In this document: positions 35,400 through 49,614 of the stretch, piece after piece
Layout: each line of letters opens with the position of its first letter
Numbering within the stretch: position 1 is the first letter of the stretch
From: Telopea speciosissima
Taxonomy: Eukaryota; Streptophyta; Magnoliopsida; Proteales; Proteaceae
Direction: 5' to 3'
DNA length: 64,000 nucleotides
NCBI RefSeq assembly: GCF_018873765.1
Contig: NC_057926.1
Location: 49,653,043-49,717,042 of the forward strand
The notes under the pieces: generated by a model
What the model saw: the letters and a program-made list of their open reading frames with translations, nothing else
Databases searched by the model: none
Told to the model about the DNA's origin: nothing
Position numbers and translations under genes: made by a program

Positions 35400-36480
35400 C
35401 CTTTAGGTCTAAGAGAAAGTAGAAAGTATAAAAAAGCAACAGAATAAAACGACGAAGAATGATCTGTCGTTTGAAATATTCGCGTACTTTTGAAAAGTTC
35501 GTCTAGGAATTAACACATATAATAGAAACAGTTCGTCTATGGTTTAAAAATTCGTACTAAAAGTTCGTACAAAGTGCACTTGTATTTTTGAAATGTTCGC
35601 GTAAGTTTGAAAAAATTCGGCTACTTTAAAAAAAGAGTTTAGACGAATAGTTCGGATAGGATCTGAAACAGTCCGTCTGCGTGTACATTTGAAAAATTCG
35701 GATATGTTTTTTTTTTTATATAAAAAAATTCTATTCAAATTCGGCTAGGGTTTGAATTGCGAGTACGACGATAAGTCATCGGAGCATGCTTGCGAGGAAC
35801 CTTTGTTTCGAAAAAACAGATCTTAGATGGGTTCTTTTTCTCTGTAATGCAATCTCAGTAAGGTTTGTTTGGATACCTCAAACCATGTGAACTAAAAGAC
35901 AAATAAGGAAGAGTGAGTCGTCTTCTTCCTTGCGTCAATAACCCCATGGCGGAAAACCAGAGTTTTGTTACAGGAGAGAAAAATCTTTCTCAATAAATAC
36001 TCTCCGAACCAATCGACCTGAAATTTGGTATTAGATGATGATAGCTATCTTAATTCTCTCTATCAAACCTGACCGATAAACACCTGATTTGACAACAAGA
36101 TCGTGAGTGAAAAAATTTGATGAAAAAACAGAGCCAGGCGGAGGCTCTTTTTAGGCAGCCATTGTTGTTGCTTCTGTCTAGACAGATTCTGTTCTAGTAA
36201 CAGAGGAAAGGGTCGGTTTGTAAAATTCGGTTTAGAGTCTGAAATAGTTCGGATATGGTTAACAAAGGCGGCTGAAAAGTTCGCCCAGATTTTGAAACAT
36301 TCGTATGAAAAGTTCGCCCAAACTAAAAAGGTTGAATCTGAAAAGTTCGTATACGTAAAAAGTCGATAAATGTCCAGGGGTTATGGATGAAAAAGTTCGT
36401 ATAGGTTTTAAAAGGTCGGACGAAAAGTTCGTGTAGGTTTACAAAAAATTCAGTTCATGCTTGCAAGGTTCTTCTCTGAA
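35400..36480. repeat. TTCG-motif-rich stretch with LTR-like core
   Basis: Words of the form AAAAGTTCG(T/C), AAATTCGG and AGTTCGTC occur over 20 times in two clusters (about 35480-35760 and 36215-36450), with roughly 20-40 bp between them. The middle (35800-36130) has phrases of plant LTRs and leaders (AACAAAACTCTGG in reverse, CGCCATGGGG in reverse). CATGCTTGCGAGGAACC at about 35785 recurs as CATGCTTGCAAGGTTC at about 36458. No protein is encoded. Confidence 0.5.
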
Positions 36481-37597
36481 ATGCAATCGAGACGTGTGTG
36501 AAGCCGAGCTGCTGTTCAGCTGTTGTAAGCATAAATCTTTGTGTGCAACTCTGTTATTATTGTTTGCGCTCCCATTCTTTTCACCTCCAATGAGGTTTGT
36601 TGTGGACTAAAGAAGATACCTTGAAGCTGCTCTCTTATTGTTTAAACTTAGTATTTCTGGATCCAAAATTATTTTTGGATTTGGGGCTGTTGATGAGGAA
36701 GTGGTGTTGTTAGAGCCTGAAAACCCAGAAGCCTGGGCGCATCAAACAACGGGTCTTCTTATATGAGTGCATAGATGGCTGACTGGGTGTGTTACAATCA
36801 ACAGAAGGTAGCACCCCGCGTAGCTCATGGTTACTGTCTCACTGAGTAACCAACTCAGCGATATAACCAAAGATCTACACTGACAACGTCGGTAGTTGGT
36901 TGACCCAAAGGCCGATCGGGCATGGGGCCTCCTGCACTCGTATCATATCATAAACCCTATACATTAAATCATAGGGCTGTAGCTCGCACATCTGATCCAA
37001 TAGAAAGAAAAAAAAAATCATTTAGTTGATTGGAAGACATTTTCTTGCTGAGTTTGTCTCTCAGGACCTTCACTTACATGGAGAACTAAAGAACAATTTT
37101 TATCACAGAAGGGGAGAGGGGCATGTAAAATTCAAGGTATGGCTTGGTAGCTACACAAAAGAATGAGAAAGAACTCGATTTTATAAAGAGTATCAAATAT
37201 ACACCATTCAGGAACACAGGAAAACCCACAGCACCTACACGTCCCCTCTTTCCAAACACCCAAAACAGGCAACTTGGCCCTCTCTCACCTACTAGAGATC
37301 TCTATACAAACAAAGGGGATGGAAGTGCAACTGTCGTATACAGATACCCGAAACAGTTGTAATCAAGTTAAAATGGAGAGTTGGTTCCAAGTAAATTGGC
37401 CACACAAATCTCCACATACCCTCCCCTGAGAGAACAACCTTCATACATAATCGAAACAACACCAGCCAGCCAGCCAGCAATGCCAAAGAAACTGGACATG
37501 TACCGCGGCACTGTTTTAGGCAGGCATCCTCTTAATCGGTTTTACTGTCCCTGTCTGCTAATTTTGGTACTCCTGGCAGATGGTAAAGGGAATCTTG
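36481..37597. other. 3' flank of the cytokinin receptor gene
   Basis: No gene was seen. The 3' UTR and poly(A) site of the receptor are expected within a few hundred bases left of the stop codon at 37598. A block at 36700-36960 looks like retroelement leader sequence but has no motif I can name. Confidence 0.4.
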
Positions 37598-40500
37598 TCA
37601 GTTGTCCACGGTGGATTTGGATTCAAAGAACTTCGACACCGCCTGATAGAGATTTTCCTCCTCAAAGGGCTTTGAGACATAACCATCCATCCCATTCCTC
37701 ACGCATTCCTCGTACGTGGCATGAATCACATCAGCTGTCATGGCCAATATTGGCATATGCAAATCTCTCTTCATTGCTGAATCTTCAAAGCAGGATCCTC
37801 CTCCATTCATTATCTGCTCATTCGATTTGCTCTCCATAAGCCTGATTAAGCGGGTTGCCTCAAACCTGCAGTTACAGAGCTTAATTCTTCTTTAAAAAAT
37901 AATCAATTCATAGAGTGAAAATGCCTTTTTTAAACTGATAATTCTTGAAATTTCCTGCACAAATCTAGGTATTTTATGTGGCAGTGGATTGCAAAGCAAT
38001 ATAAGGGGGCACAACATCATGGACAAGAGATAAATCCCTTCACAAATAATTCAGACACTTGCAAACTCCAGCCATTGCTGGAATAGCAATCACAGTGATT
38101 TCTGCAACTGCCATTCTTCCAATAACTTTATATTTTAGCACTACAATTTATAATATCATCTTTAATTAATAAATTTCATTCACATAATCAAAATTATATC
38201 ATCAGAATAGTCCAAAAAATACAGGTTAGCATCCATTATAACATGGTGTGAGTTGTCTCTCCACCCCCTCCCAGAACTGTACAAGTGATCTTATCAAAAA
38301 ACATATGGGAATTCCTCGGAAAAGATAGACAACATGGCCAAAGTGAGAAATGCCTAACAAGAAAACAGACAACAATGAAAGAGTCCAGCAGGGGGGGGGG
38401 GGCTCCATAATTTGGAGAATGACAAAACATGTTTATGTTTCCAGATAGTATCTGGGGACAGCATGACAGACTAATTTGGATTCCACACAAACTGAAGGCA
38501 TAAAACACCAACAAGCAAGAGACTTTCAGATAAGTCAATACGATGAAAGCAAAAGACTAATGATGGTGAAATTTTGTACAATCAACATATGGTGGACAAA
38601 CAAAGATCAAACATGTAAATCCAGAGAAAAGTTATGCCACATTTTCAGAAATTAAATCCACTAAACAATCAAGCAAACTTGCACATAAGTAACAAATGTC
38701 AATACACAGGGGCTCTAAAGTTTCCGTACTCCTAAATAATGGCTTGTTCCAACTGAAGAACTTCTGCAACAAAGAACTAAACCTTTTGCTTTTGTATTAG
38801 ACCATAATTATCAGTTTGGCAAATGGCAATATTTCAGTAGAAAATAATTTGGGCAATTTTTAATTCTGGTGATCAAAGATTTGAGTGAAGATATGTAAAA
38901 TAAATAAATTCTGGAACTGCAAGAAGTATTGTACACTGGGACGCTCTTTTTTTTAATGTGTCTTTAATTATTAAAAAAATACCAGCATACTTTTTTATGA
39001 AAGTAATGTATAATATATTAAATCAACATGAATATCTTGGCACCAAAAAAACATCTAATAATATATATTGAAAACTATATTCTGCAGTATGTTTTAACCC
39101 ATATCAATAATTATATTATTTTTTATGTACTCAACATATCTCAAAACTAAGTACACTTTTCAATTTGTCCATGCTTTTGAATTTTTTTATTCAAAAAATA
39201 CACAAGGATTGTATATTATATGTGAAAAATAAAGGCATTGCTGTAACAATCACTTCCTGTGCTTGTTTCAGGCTGAAATTTGACCAGCGAGATGGGTATC
39301 AGATCCTTAAAATGGACCCACCCATTCCCATCCAACTCTGCCACATGGCAAGAAAAAGGTTCCTACATTTTGTTCGAACCCTTTCCTAGACACCCCCTTG
39401 GAAATTTGTTGGCAGTCAAAGTTGGTGGACATGTCAATGTCTCCATCTAGTCATTGTTAAATTTCAGCCTCATCAAACTTCTCCATGAGTCAGAATTGTC
39501 TGAAAAAAGTCCGTTCTCTTTGGGACTTCTTTCAAGAACAGGGACCGCTGATGAAACAATGAGAAATAGCCCAGTAAATGGTGAGTCACCAAATTTGACA
39601 TGTGGCTTAGGGAATCACCATGTATCCAATTATCAGAACACCAAATCACTGTGTCCACATGGCAGAAAGAAGGCTGGCATGTAGCCATGTCCTGGCATTT
39701 CCAAACAGCCAGGAGATGAAAAAATAAGATATCCTAGTTGCCAAGTTAAATAGGAATAGCATGCAAGCCTAATGCATAAGAAAGAATAAAGCATGATCAT
39801 AGTTTTTCCGTAGAAGGAAATAACTAACACCAAGACACATATGACTTGTAATTGTTTGGCGGCCATTGCTTGCAATTGGTGAAAGTTTTTTCTATGGTAT
39901 ATTCAGTGGATAATAACCAAAAAATATAACACAAAGTAATTTCAAACTTGAAAATGAGTCTGGTGTCAAGTCGAAACCCAGTTCAATTGTCCACTGAACT
40001 ATGGTCTGGACACAGAACCCCCCAGACCTAGAAACAAAATCAACTGGACATTTTTGACGGATTTCTGCAAGCTACAAAAAAACCACCAGATCTATCATTT
40101 TTTTTATTTCACAAAATTTTAATTATATTTTAATTGTTATATGCTTTTAAAAACTGCAGTTGATCAGGACAAAACCAGATTGAACCGGAACCAAACATTT
40201 TTTTTCTGTTCAATGCCTAGTCAGGCTTTAAAAACTATGGAACTACCCACTGTAGCCAGAGACATTAACTCCATGATTAACAGGTCCTTTTTGGAGGTTT
40301 CGATCAGAACTCGCCACTCTCCAAGTGCTCCAGAACTGCTTCTCAATGCTCATGAGAATATCCTCCTTCAAGTTCAAGCAGATTGAATCAGTTCAGATCA
40401 ACGGCATTGTTGCTTATTGTAAGAGTTCAAGTTCGTGGCCCCACCTGTGCTGGCACTGCCAGCTAACCCAAGCTCACATATAGCACCTCCACCACTATTT

Positions 40501-43500
40501 GTTTGGTAGCAAACATTATTCCTCCCATTGATGACTGACCCAGCCCCAAGACACTAGACTTGGGCAGGGCTGCACGTCACTGCTTTCCAAAACCAAGCTT
40601 CTCTACTAAATCACTTTCTACTACTTTCTGATTTAAAGCCCACCAACTTCTCCACCTTGTTATGGCTCGGCCCAGCCACTTATACCAAGCGAATCAAGTT
40701 CACCTCCAGCTCTCAAGAACCCAAGAGGGGTCTACACTCTGTTGTGCCAACATGGTCAGCATCAAGAGGCAGATCAAGGGTGGCAAGGCACCATCTTTGG
40801 GTGTGTTGGACATGAGTTACACAGTAGGGTGGCAGTGGCTATAATGTTGCACTTCACAAGGATGAATGTGATGTTTCCATCGGAGAACATACAACAGGGG
40901 AGGAAAATTTCCTCAACTTTTTATAATATTATGGCCTGTACGTTTATTCTCTATTTCTTGGTTACATTTTTAATGATCCTCAGAGTTCACTCTTAAAGGT
41001 TTTCCTCAAAATAAAGCAAAGGGAAAGGGGTGGGAACAACAAAGTGGAAGCAGAAATAGTAAGACACTTCAAGCACTCCAATGCAACAATTGATAGCTGC
41101 CAAATAGATGAATTACAATTCTATTTCAAAATCAATCTCAAGAGTTCTTTAAGAAATACATACCCGTCCATTTCTGGCATCTGAATGTCCATGAAGCAAG
41201 CATCAAATTTGTGCGGCTGTTTAAGCAGGTTAACTGCAGCTTTCCCACTTTCAGCACACTCCACCTTGGCCCCAAACTTCTCAAGTGCACCAGCAGCAAC
41301 TCTGCGATTTACCCTATTGTCATCAACCACTAATATATTCTTCCCTTGCAGCAATTTACGAAGAAAAGTAGATTCCTTGCGCATTTCTTTTCCTTGTTGT
41401 TTCTTGTTGCCCATCCCCAGCACCGGCTGAAGGCATGCTGCTAGCATACTTGCTCTAAGCGGTTTCATGATGATAGTATCAGCAAAACCCACAGCCTTCG
41501 CTTTATCAAATTCAGCAGGGCTAATAGATGTGGCGAGAAGCATCATCTTAGGTAAATCCACCATGCGTCCATACTGTTTAGAGTCCATTAAACATACAGG
41601 CAAGCCACCATCGGCACCAGAAATCCAGGAATCCTTTTCAACCAGAATCAAACCCAGTTGCTTTCCGTCTCTGATATGTAGAAAGTTGTTGAACTCAGCA
41701 ACGAGCTTAGAATTATATTCACTAAAGCAAAGATAAAAATTAATCTTCAGAACAACAAATGCAATGGAAAGAGAGAGCAGCTATATTGTTAATTGACTTA
41801 TATGCAGTTTTGGAAGCATGGTCCTAGTGGGTTAGACCAGTAAATGATATTCAATTTTTTGGACTAGCCAAGGCAGTTACGCATTTTTGCATGAAACCAT
41901 GTCTACTCCAATCAAAACAAACAGGTGCATGGCAATGGAGAAGATAAATCTGCACATTCATTAAAGAAAATGGTAGTTAATCTGGTCTTGCCGAGGTTTT
42001 ATAGGGATGAAAGGCATAAGGGGTAAGCCGAGGTTATATGCTGGTACAGATCATCAAGTTCTAAATTTCAAAATCATCATATGAAATAGACTCCCACCAG
42101 AGTCAGCAAGAACCAAAGCTTACCCGGATCGTAAATGACCATTTGATTCAGGTACTGCACCAACCGCCACCGTGATACTACTAGCAACTTCTACCAAGAT
42201 ACCTAGTCTCTCAAGATGGTACTTTGTCACAGCTGCTCTGACAGGTTTGCCATCAATTATAACTGCTTTCATCCCTTTGAACCTAGTAGACAGTGCCTCA
42301 GAAAGAGATATTTGCAGATCATTACTTGCATTCTTTTCACATCTTCTCAAGACAGCAGTGAATATAAATGTGCTTCCAATGTGAGGCCGGCTGACAAAGT
42401 TTATCTTCCCACCCATCAGCTCAACTAAACATTTACTGATGCTCAAACCGATTCCAGTTCCCCCATAGTTCCGGGAGGTCGAACTGTCTGCCTGCATAAA
42501 AGGCATGAAAACCCGGCCTTGGGCATGTAGCGGTATCCCAATCCCTGTATCCTCAACAGATACTACCAAGGTCACATTCCCACAAGCATCATCAGAAGCC
42601 ATCCATTGATCTGAAGGATCAGAGCAGAACCCCTCATCTCCAATTAGAAGCTTTAAAGCTTCCCAGCTGTACCGACCATCAGCTGATTCACAACCACTCA
42701 AGGTATTGAACTGGTTACCACATGCAATTAATTCCACTTCATCTGATCCCCTCTTAGTCCATGCTTCGGATTTTGCATCCATTACCGACTTCATATGTTC
42801 AGCTAGATGTACTTGTACAAATATGTGCCCCCTCTCAGTAAACTGTCAAAACAGAAGTTCATATATACATACAGATACATACAAAGTGTTAAAATACATA
42901 AATAAATCAATGATAAATTAGCTTACTGGCCCTAGCTTATGCAAGTGCATACACAACACAGGCATGGTAATGACTTAAAAGGTTGAGAACCTTCTTAATA
43001 AAAAATGCAGTTTATAGCCTGAAAGTAACAGGATCAAGACCTTGAATTTCTCCCTCTCCATCACATATGTGAAAAAAAATACATATTATAAATAACAGAA
43101 GTTGTTGGTATCTCAGCAACATGATAGATGACTTACTTTAACAGAATTTCCCACTAGATTTGTAATAATCTGACGGATTCTCCCTGGGTCACCGATAAGA
43201 ATTTCAGGAACTTTATCAGAGACAAGCACGGCAAGCTTCACTTCCCCAAAATTGATAATATGTCGCCAAAAAAGAAAGGTCAGAGAACGTAAATCCATAG
43301 AACTTCCAACATTGAAAAGAAACATGCCAAACTATCATCTCAGCAAGGTAAAATGCAAAATTCCAGACACTAAAAGATGTATATGATCTTAAGGCCCTTT
43401 AAGCTAAAGCAAACTGATCTTTCCAGGTCAAAACACTAAAAGATGTATATGATCACTTGTGCTAACCTCAATTCCCTTGCGCCTAGTCTTCTCAGAAAAC

Positions 43501-46500
43501 AAGGAGATAACTTCATCTAGAATGGATCGAAGGTTGAAGGGGATAGCCTCTAACTCTAACTTGCCAGCTTCAATTTTCGCTCGATCAAGCACTTCATTTA
43601 TTAGTGTTATCAGTGCCTTCCCACATGCTTGAGCAGTTTGAGCATATTCTTTTTGGGCTGAATCTAGATTTGTATCTAGAAGGAGACCAAGCATTCCTGC
43701 AATCAAAAGAACAATAATCACCTTCCCGGTAAAGACATTGATATATCCAATCAATAACCTCTCCCACGCAAACACAGACAGCTTTACTGAAGGAACATTC
43801 TACGTACTGAACTGAATCAAACAATGAAAAACTCAATTCAATACTTCAATGGACCTTTTTGCCTAGACGTTAATTTCTACCAATAATGATACATGTTTAA
43901 ATGATAGACATAACTGAGGATCTTCAACATACCAAGGACACCATTCATGGGCGTTCTGATCTCATGAGAAACAGTAGCTAGAAACTGCATTTAGAATATA
44001 AACAAGACTCAGTCAAGATGAATAAATGAGATTCAAGGATTAAAATATGCTTTGGATGGTGTCAGATGGGACCTGAGATTTGGCAACATCAGCAGCTTCT
44101 GCTTGGGCTTTCAGTTTTTGCATTTCATGGAAATCATCCTCAACTTTCACAATACGCACACCTGCACCATAGAAGATATATCCTAACAATACCAAGATCA
44201 CGAAGATAAACAATGCGGTTGCAATAGCTGTCCATGAAGGGGGGCGCTTCTGCTGGTATCTGTTTAAGATGGAAAAAAAAAATTATTATTGAAAGCATTG
44301 CAGTCATTACCATTCGATATGACTTCTCTGGTAGAGATCAGTGACTGGATGAACTTACCTACATCTCATCATGTGCTTCCTAAATGGATCCCCAAAATCA
44401 AGCATGCTGACATGCAAGAGGGACATGTCACCGACAGGATGTTGAGGTCCGTACATGATCAGTGGATCAGAAGAGTTAGTGACATCATATACATTAACCA
44501 CAATTGCTTCGTTCCCAGCAAGTTGCCCAAGCAAATTCTCCACAAGTGATTCAACATCAAAAGATCCACCAAGGTATCTGCCATTATTGGTACATCAGTC
44601 TCCACAAACATGAGCTGGAACTTTTACATGAACTTCAGAGACAGAGAGAGCGTGTGTGTATGTGTGCACGCACACGCGCATAACCAGTGGAAGGATAGTG
44701 CACTTATATTTGTGCTTTCAATCTCTATATTAGAACCATAAACATTGGAAATATTAAAAAATCAATTATCTGGGATCAATTGTGAAACTAACTGAATGCA
44801 AGGTTTAAAACTCAGGCTCATGATCATATTGAAATCATATGTTCCAAAATTTCCCCTAATTTATATTGTACAGGAATCATCAGAAATTCATCAAATTTCA
44901 GAAATATCAACAATTTCAAACAATTGTGCAAGCTCAAAATAAACCCAATCACCAGAATTTCATCAAACTTAAAACCTTAAAACAAATCACTGGCTAGTTG
45001 GAACTCTTGACAGAAGAAAGACAAACACACTAGCCACAGTTTTGTCAAAGATCATCAATACTTAGTATACCATAATTCCTTGGCGAAAGAGGTTACATGA
45101 ACACGTTAACAGGAACAAGATACAACTAATAAGCCTATGGCAGAATCACAAGCATGGAAATGGTCCTCATATATGATTTACAGGGCACAAACTCTGTATG
45201 GATTTTTCAGCATACAAGATACAAAATTTGAAACAGAAAAAGAAACCACTTTATTTACTCCTAAAATGCGTGTACGGGGCTAAGTTATAAAGTTTATATT
45301 GGTAACAAAATTACTTATCTTTTATGACTCAATAATAACTTGTAAAATTCATAAGGGCGTGTGCTTTCTATCACTTATAATGTGGTCTTTGTCTGCTAGA
45401 CAAGACTAGACATATAACCCTATAAGGTACTGATAACTTTCTTTTTCTTCTTCAGTTCCTATGTTGCTGTGGTTGTTATTGTTGTTTTCAATCAGTCTAT
45501 CAATGCTGTATTGCTGCTCCATCTTCGGTTTTAACCATGCTGTGCATGTATGGATTTGTCCATTTCTACTCATTTTGTGGGTTCATGTCTGACACTACAT
45601 AACTGTGCCAGTGCTTTTGTATTGCCAGCCCCGGGGATGGAGGGTTGATTCAACAGGTTGACAATGGCAAAATAAGAATGACATAGCTGACAACAATTAG
45701 TTGGTGATAAGGCTTAGTTGAGTCAAGTTATGTTAACACCACGTCGCCAACCATCCATGTTTAAAATCACACCTGTTTCCATTTGCAGACAATGTTTGGT
45801 TTCAATACTCAAAGCAAATTCCGACATCATGCTTTGTGCTTATCATTGGGTTTGAGGCCATATAATTAAATAAGAAATTCAAATCATACAATATCATAAC
45901 CGAGTTGAAAATATGGTAGTGTTTAAATGTCATAAATGAGTCTTAATTTCAATAGTTGCATATATTTCCAGTTGACAGCTCGGATGAGATGAAAACTTAT
46001 TCGTTGCCACTTAAATACAGAAACATATGTCAACATACCGAATGTATCCATCATTCACATCATGACTTGTCGTGTAAAATACCATTACTTGTTTGTTATC
46101 TCTGAATGCTATTCAATCACTGTTAGTTGATAATAATGTGTGACATGCATTTCAAGATTTAGTTCAAATTTCTAATCACAATTGGCATACACAAAATACT
46201 TTCAGTAAAGGCTGTTTTGTTTCACTGTAAAATGTATTATGGGATTTGTTAAAAATCAAAACAATTGTAAATGGATTATAAAGGAGGAAAAATGTTTTCC
46301 TGAAATTCAATACAAAACAGTTGGGAAACAACATCCATTTCAAAATTCATGATGTTGTTTTCCCAAAATAGTAATGATAACTTGATCACTGGTGCTATCT
46401 TGGCACCCATGGAAGGCTCCCCCGCCCCATCATATGGCTGAATTATTTGCCTCAATCTTTTTCATATGTACTTATTGGTCATATGCAACCAAAAAAATTT

Positions 46501-48019
46501 CCCAGCCACACAGACCCCAAAGTGTACCTGCACAAACATTTAATGGCAGCAATGCTAAGAAGAGTTCAAAGGATAACTCCCCCAGAAAAAATAGACATAA
46601 TATTGTATCGATAGATTGGCTAAGATTGACGGCTCCAGGAATGTAACCTCTACAAAGTGAACCCATCCTCCCCAAAATTTGACCAGAATTGATAATATTT
46701 TGGAGATTTTCCCAGGGAATGTGAACTGTTTCTCATCACACCCTTCACTTGAGTACATGGTCTACTACTTTTCGTCTCCCACAAATTCCCCAGGCTAAGT
46801 TGGCTAACCAAACAACCACATGCGTAGGGTTTTCAGATTCATCCGAGACAACCTCAAGCCGTGAACTTGACATAGTACTAGGTCATCCCAGCTCTTACTT
46901 TCTGTCTTCAGTTAGTTACCTTTCCCACTAGCTCATGGAACTCCATCCTGAACTCGTGTCTCAATATGCGCCCCCAACTTTAAAACAGACACCAAAAGTT
47001 CAAGAAGAACTTCACAATAAACAAATACTGACCAAGAATGGTAAGCTTGAAGACTTACCCAGCAGTTGCTGTGATGCGTTCTGCAACCGTTGCATCACAA
47101 GGGACATTGGTGCGGTAAACAGGGAAGGTCAAGACAACACCCAGATGATGAGACCCAAGCAGTCTAAAAGGGCTTGTAAGAACAGCTTTCCCTGTTGCTC
47201 TAGCCCTCAAGATGTTTTCCCGGTCCTCCTGTATCATTAATAAGAAGGAAACAAGTTGTATAAAATAAGCAGTAAACAAGTTGGTCAGTTAACCAATCTT
47301 TAGAAAGCACCACAGAAGAAGAAGAAATTGAAATTTGGTAGAACAAAAGCTACCTCCCCAGACATCATATCAATGGATTCAAGGTAGGAAACAGTCTCCT
47401 GTGCAAATATCACAGGGCCATATTCCTCTCGAATTGGCGATGGCTCCCTCTCCATTGTCTTAATCGTCCAGCCCTGCTTTTTCTCAAATTCCCCCCTCTC
47501 AGCATGCAGAACTCTTTGAGCATATGCTACCCCATTCAATAATGGCCGCTCAAAAGCCGTACCACCAGTATATCCAGCAAAAGTCTCCTGCATTTAGAAC
47601 CATAACACAGATTAGGAATGGAATTTCAACTAGAGGCTTTAATAGCCAGGAAAGACTTAGCAACAGATAAGAAAGAAGATGAAGACGAAGAAGACCTTAT
47701 CAATGGCAGAAGGGTCCTTGTAGTAATGGAAGGTGGAGACAAGAATTGCAAGAGCATGGACATGATTTACGCTAACATTGAATTGGTCTTGAAGCATCCT
47801 CGCCCGCTGATCACACATGGTCACCAGAACCTCTTCCCATCTAGCCAAGGCGAAAAGGTCCAAATAGTAGTAGAAAACACTGCAGAGAATACCTATAACA
47901 CACACCCACAACAAGAGTAGCTTCGGGAGCCAAGCACTGTGCGCCTGAATCCAGTCTTTTGGCTTCTGCTCATTCAACTTGACAGCCACCGTGTGGTGGC
48001 TCTGATCCTTGAGACCCAT
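37598..48019 (-). CDS. AHK4: AHK4/CRE1/WOL-type cytokinin receptor histidine kinase, eleven exons, complete
   Basis: Exons: 47696-48019, 47354-47587, 47059-47228, 44359-44577, 44073-44259, 43933-43984, 43467-43696, 43137-43235, 42124-42842, 41164-41721, 37598-37865. They total 3060 bp, 1019 residues, all at GT-AG sites with continuous frame. Order: membrane helix (about 33-53), CHASE ligand domain (about 60-310), second helix (about 325-347), histidine kinase A with phospho-His385 in [13 protein letters not shown] box NLVGNSVK (498-505), G boxes DTGIGIP and GGTGIGLSI, a receiver-like domain, and a true receiver with DD 878-879, phospho-Asp923 in FMDIQMP and Lys996 in SKPFE. It senses cytokinin through CHASE and starts a His-Asp phosphorelay to AHP proteins. 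The SHHTVAVK start and [12 protein letters not shown] N-terminus match AHK4 rather than AHK2/3. Introns 3 (2481 bp) and 10 (3298 bp) are long. The ATG at 48019 is the first in this frame; Arabidopsis AHK4 has a longer N-terminus, so a further upstream exon is possible. Confidence 0.95.
37866..41163 (-). other. Intron 10 of the AHK4-like gene (3298 bp)
   Basis: It splits the receiver domain between Asp-Gly and Phe-Glu (DG/FEATR). It is AT-rich, with a G homopolymer at 38391-38402 and several dispersed-repeat-like blocks (39240-39700, 40240-40860). No coding insertion was recognised. Confidence 0.8.
44578..47058 (-). other. Intron 3 of the AHK4-like gene (2481 bp)
   Basis: It splits the CHASE domain after ITATAG. 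A GT/CA-rich tract lies at 44649-44680. A short block near 45695-45715 (GTGATAAGGCTTAGTTG) resembles the 3' tail of RTE LINEs, but no reading frame accompanies it. Confidence 0.7.
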
Positions 48020-49573
48020 AAACAAAAAAGAAAAATGCACTACTTTTGCTTCCTGTCCTGTACTTCTTCTTCCTCTTTTTTTCCTTCTCCCGACTTCATC
48101 TCTCAGCTAAAAGAGCCTAATAACCCCCAACCACGCCAGCCCAAAAAGATAAGAAAACCCAAAAGCTTTCTTCAGGAGTGTTGCAGTATCAGAAAAGATT
48201 ATTTTACAGTACATCTTTTTTTTCTCTGCAATAGAAAGAAAAGAGTTATTTGCTGAACTTAGCCTATACATCATTGAAGTAGTAGCATTGTTTTGTGTGC
48301 TTCAAGCATGGAAGATAAAGTAGAAATCAGAGCCAATGCCAATATTAATAAGCCCAATAGATTTGAAGTTTTGAAAACATCGCCCTGCTATATCATCCCT
48401 TTCTCTCTCTGTTTCTTCTCGTCATTAGAGAGCTAGAAAGAGAAGGAAGGGAACTTTTACAGAACAAGCATGACTGAATTCTTCTCTCAAAAGAAGGAAA
48501 GTTTCAAATCCCAAAGAAGAAAGAACATATGGAGGGTTCTCTTCCCTTCTCCTTCTCTCAGGGTTTGTTTGATTTCTGGGTCTTAAGGAATTAAAAAAAC
48601 CCAGAAAACCAATCATGTTCTCTTCAAGCGTGGGGTTTAGTTGAGGCATCCGGACAAAGAAGAGCACGTTCACTGTCTCTCTTCAATTTTAAAAACACAA
48701 GTACAAAATATAAATTGACCCAGATCGATTTATTTAAGCTCGAATACCAGCGAAGCACAGAGAGATTGATAGAGAGAAAGAGAATGAGTTACAGAGAAGA
48801 AGTACAAGAAGAGAGAGAGAGAGGGAGGGGAGGAGCTGTATGTGGGTCTGGGTGATTGTGTGTTGTGTGGTTCTTTCTATGTACATATATACCTGTTTTG
48901 AGGTGCATTGTATGGTTGTTCGTCTGTATCACGCAAAATCTTGATCGGACCCTCTATTCTAATGGAGATATTAGCTTTTTATACCACTTTTTCAAAGCAA
49001 CTGAATCAAATTTCTGGATATCTGTAGATACGCTACTGTCCCCAAAAACCATATAAACAAAAACAACTCTCCCCCTCTTCTACCCTGTCTATATTCTAAT
49101 CTTCCCTTATCTTCTCTTCTCTTCTCCACACAAATATTCTATTTCATTATCACACTCTCTGTTTCTTCTTCTCTTTACTCTTTTTTTTTTCAACCTTTCT
49201 TCTTTCTTTACTTTTTCTCCTGCTTTTCTCGATTTTTCAACCAGAACTCAAGCTTTGATTTTCCTTTCTAAAATCTAATTCAAACCCACTCTCCCAAAAG
49301 TAAGAACAAGAACAAAATCCCACCCCGCCTCTCTCCTTCCCTTATCAGCTACTCTCTGCTTTCTCAACTTCTCTCCTTTCTTGCTCCTTCACTCTCAAAT
49401 CTGAGCTACCCTGTAAATCTTGCAACTGCCACTCAAGAACCCAATCAAAGCTTGAAACCAATAACCCTTTATAGAACTATAAATCCACTATTGAACTCAA
49501 TTGACTTAATAGAACACCTTGGTAATCTTAATTATCAAGAGATTAAGACAAAGACACCATTAAAAAGATGCAG

Positions 49574-49614
<41 letters not shown>

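Noticed and set aside
40141..40996. Plus-strand frames inside AHK4 intron 10
   Set aside because: They lie in an intron between two secure receptor exons and carry no known domain.
45695..45720. RTE LINE tail in AHK4 intron 3
   Set aside because: Only about 17 bp resemble the LINE end and no LINE coding sequence precedes it; too short to call.
46392..47240. Plus-strand frames around AHK4 exon 3
   Set aside because: Shadow of exon 3 and intron sequence; no motif.
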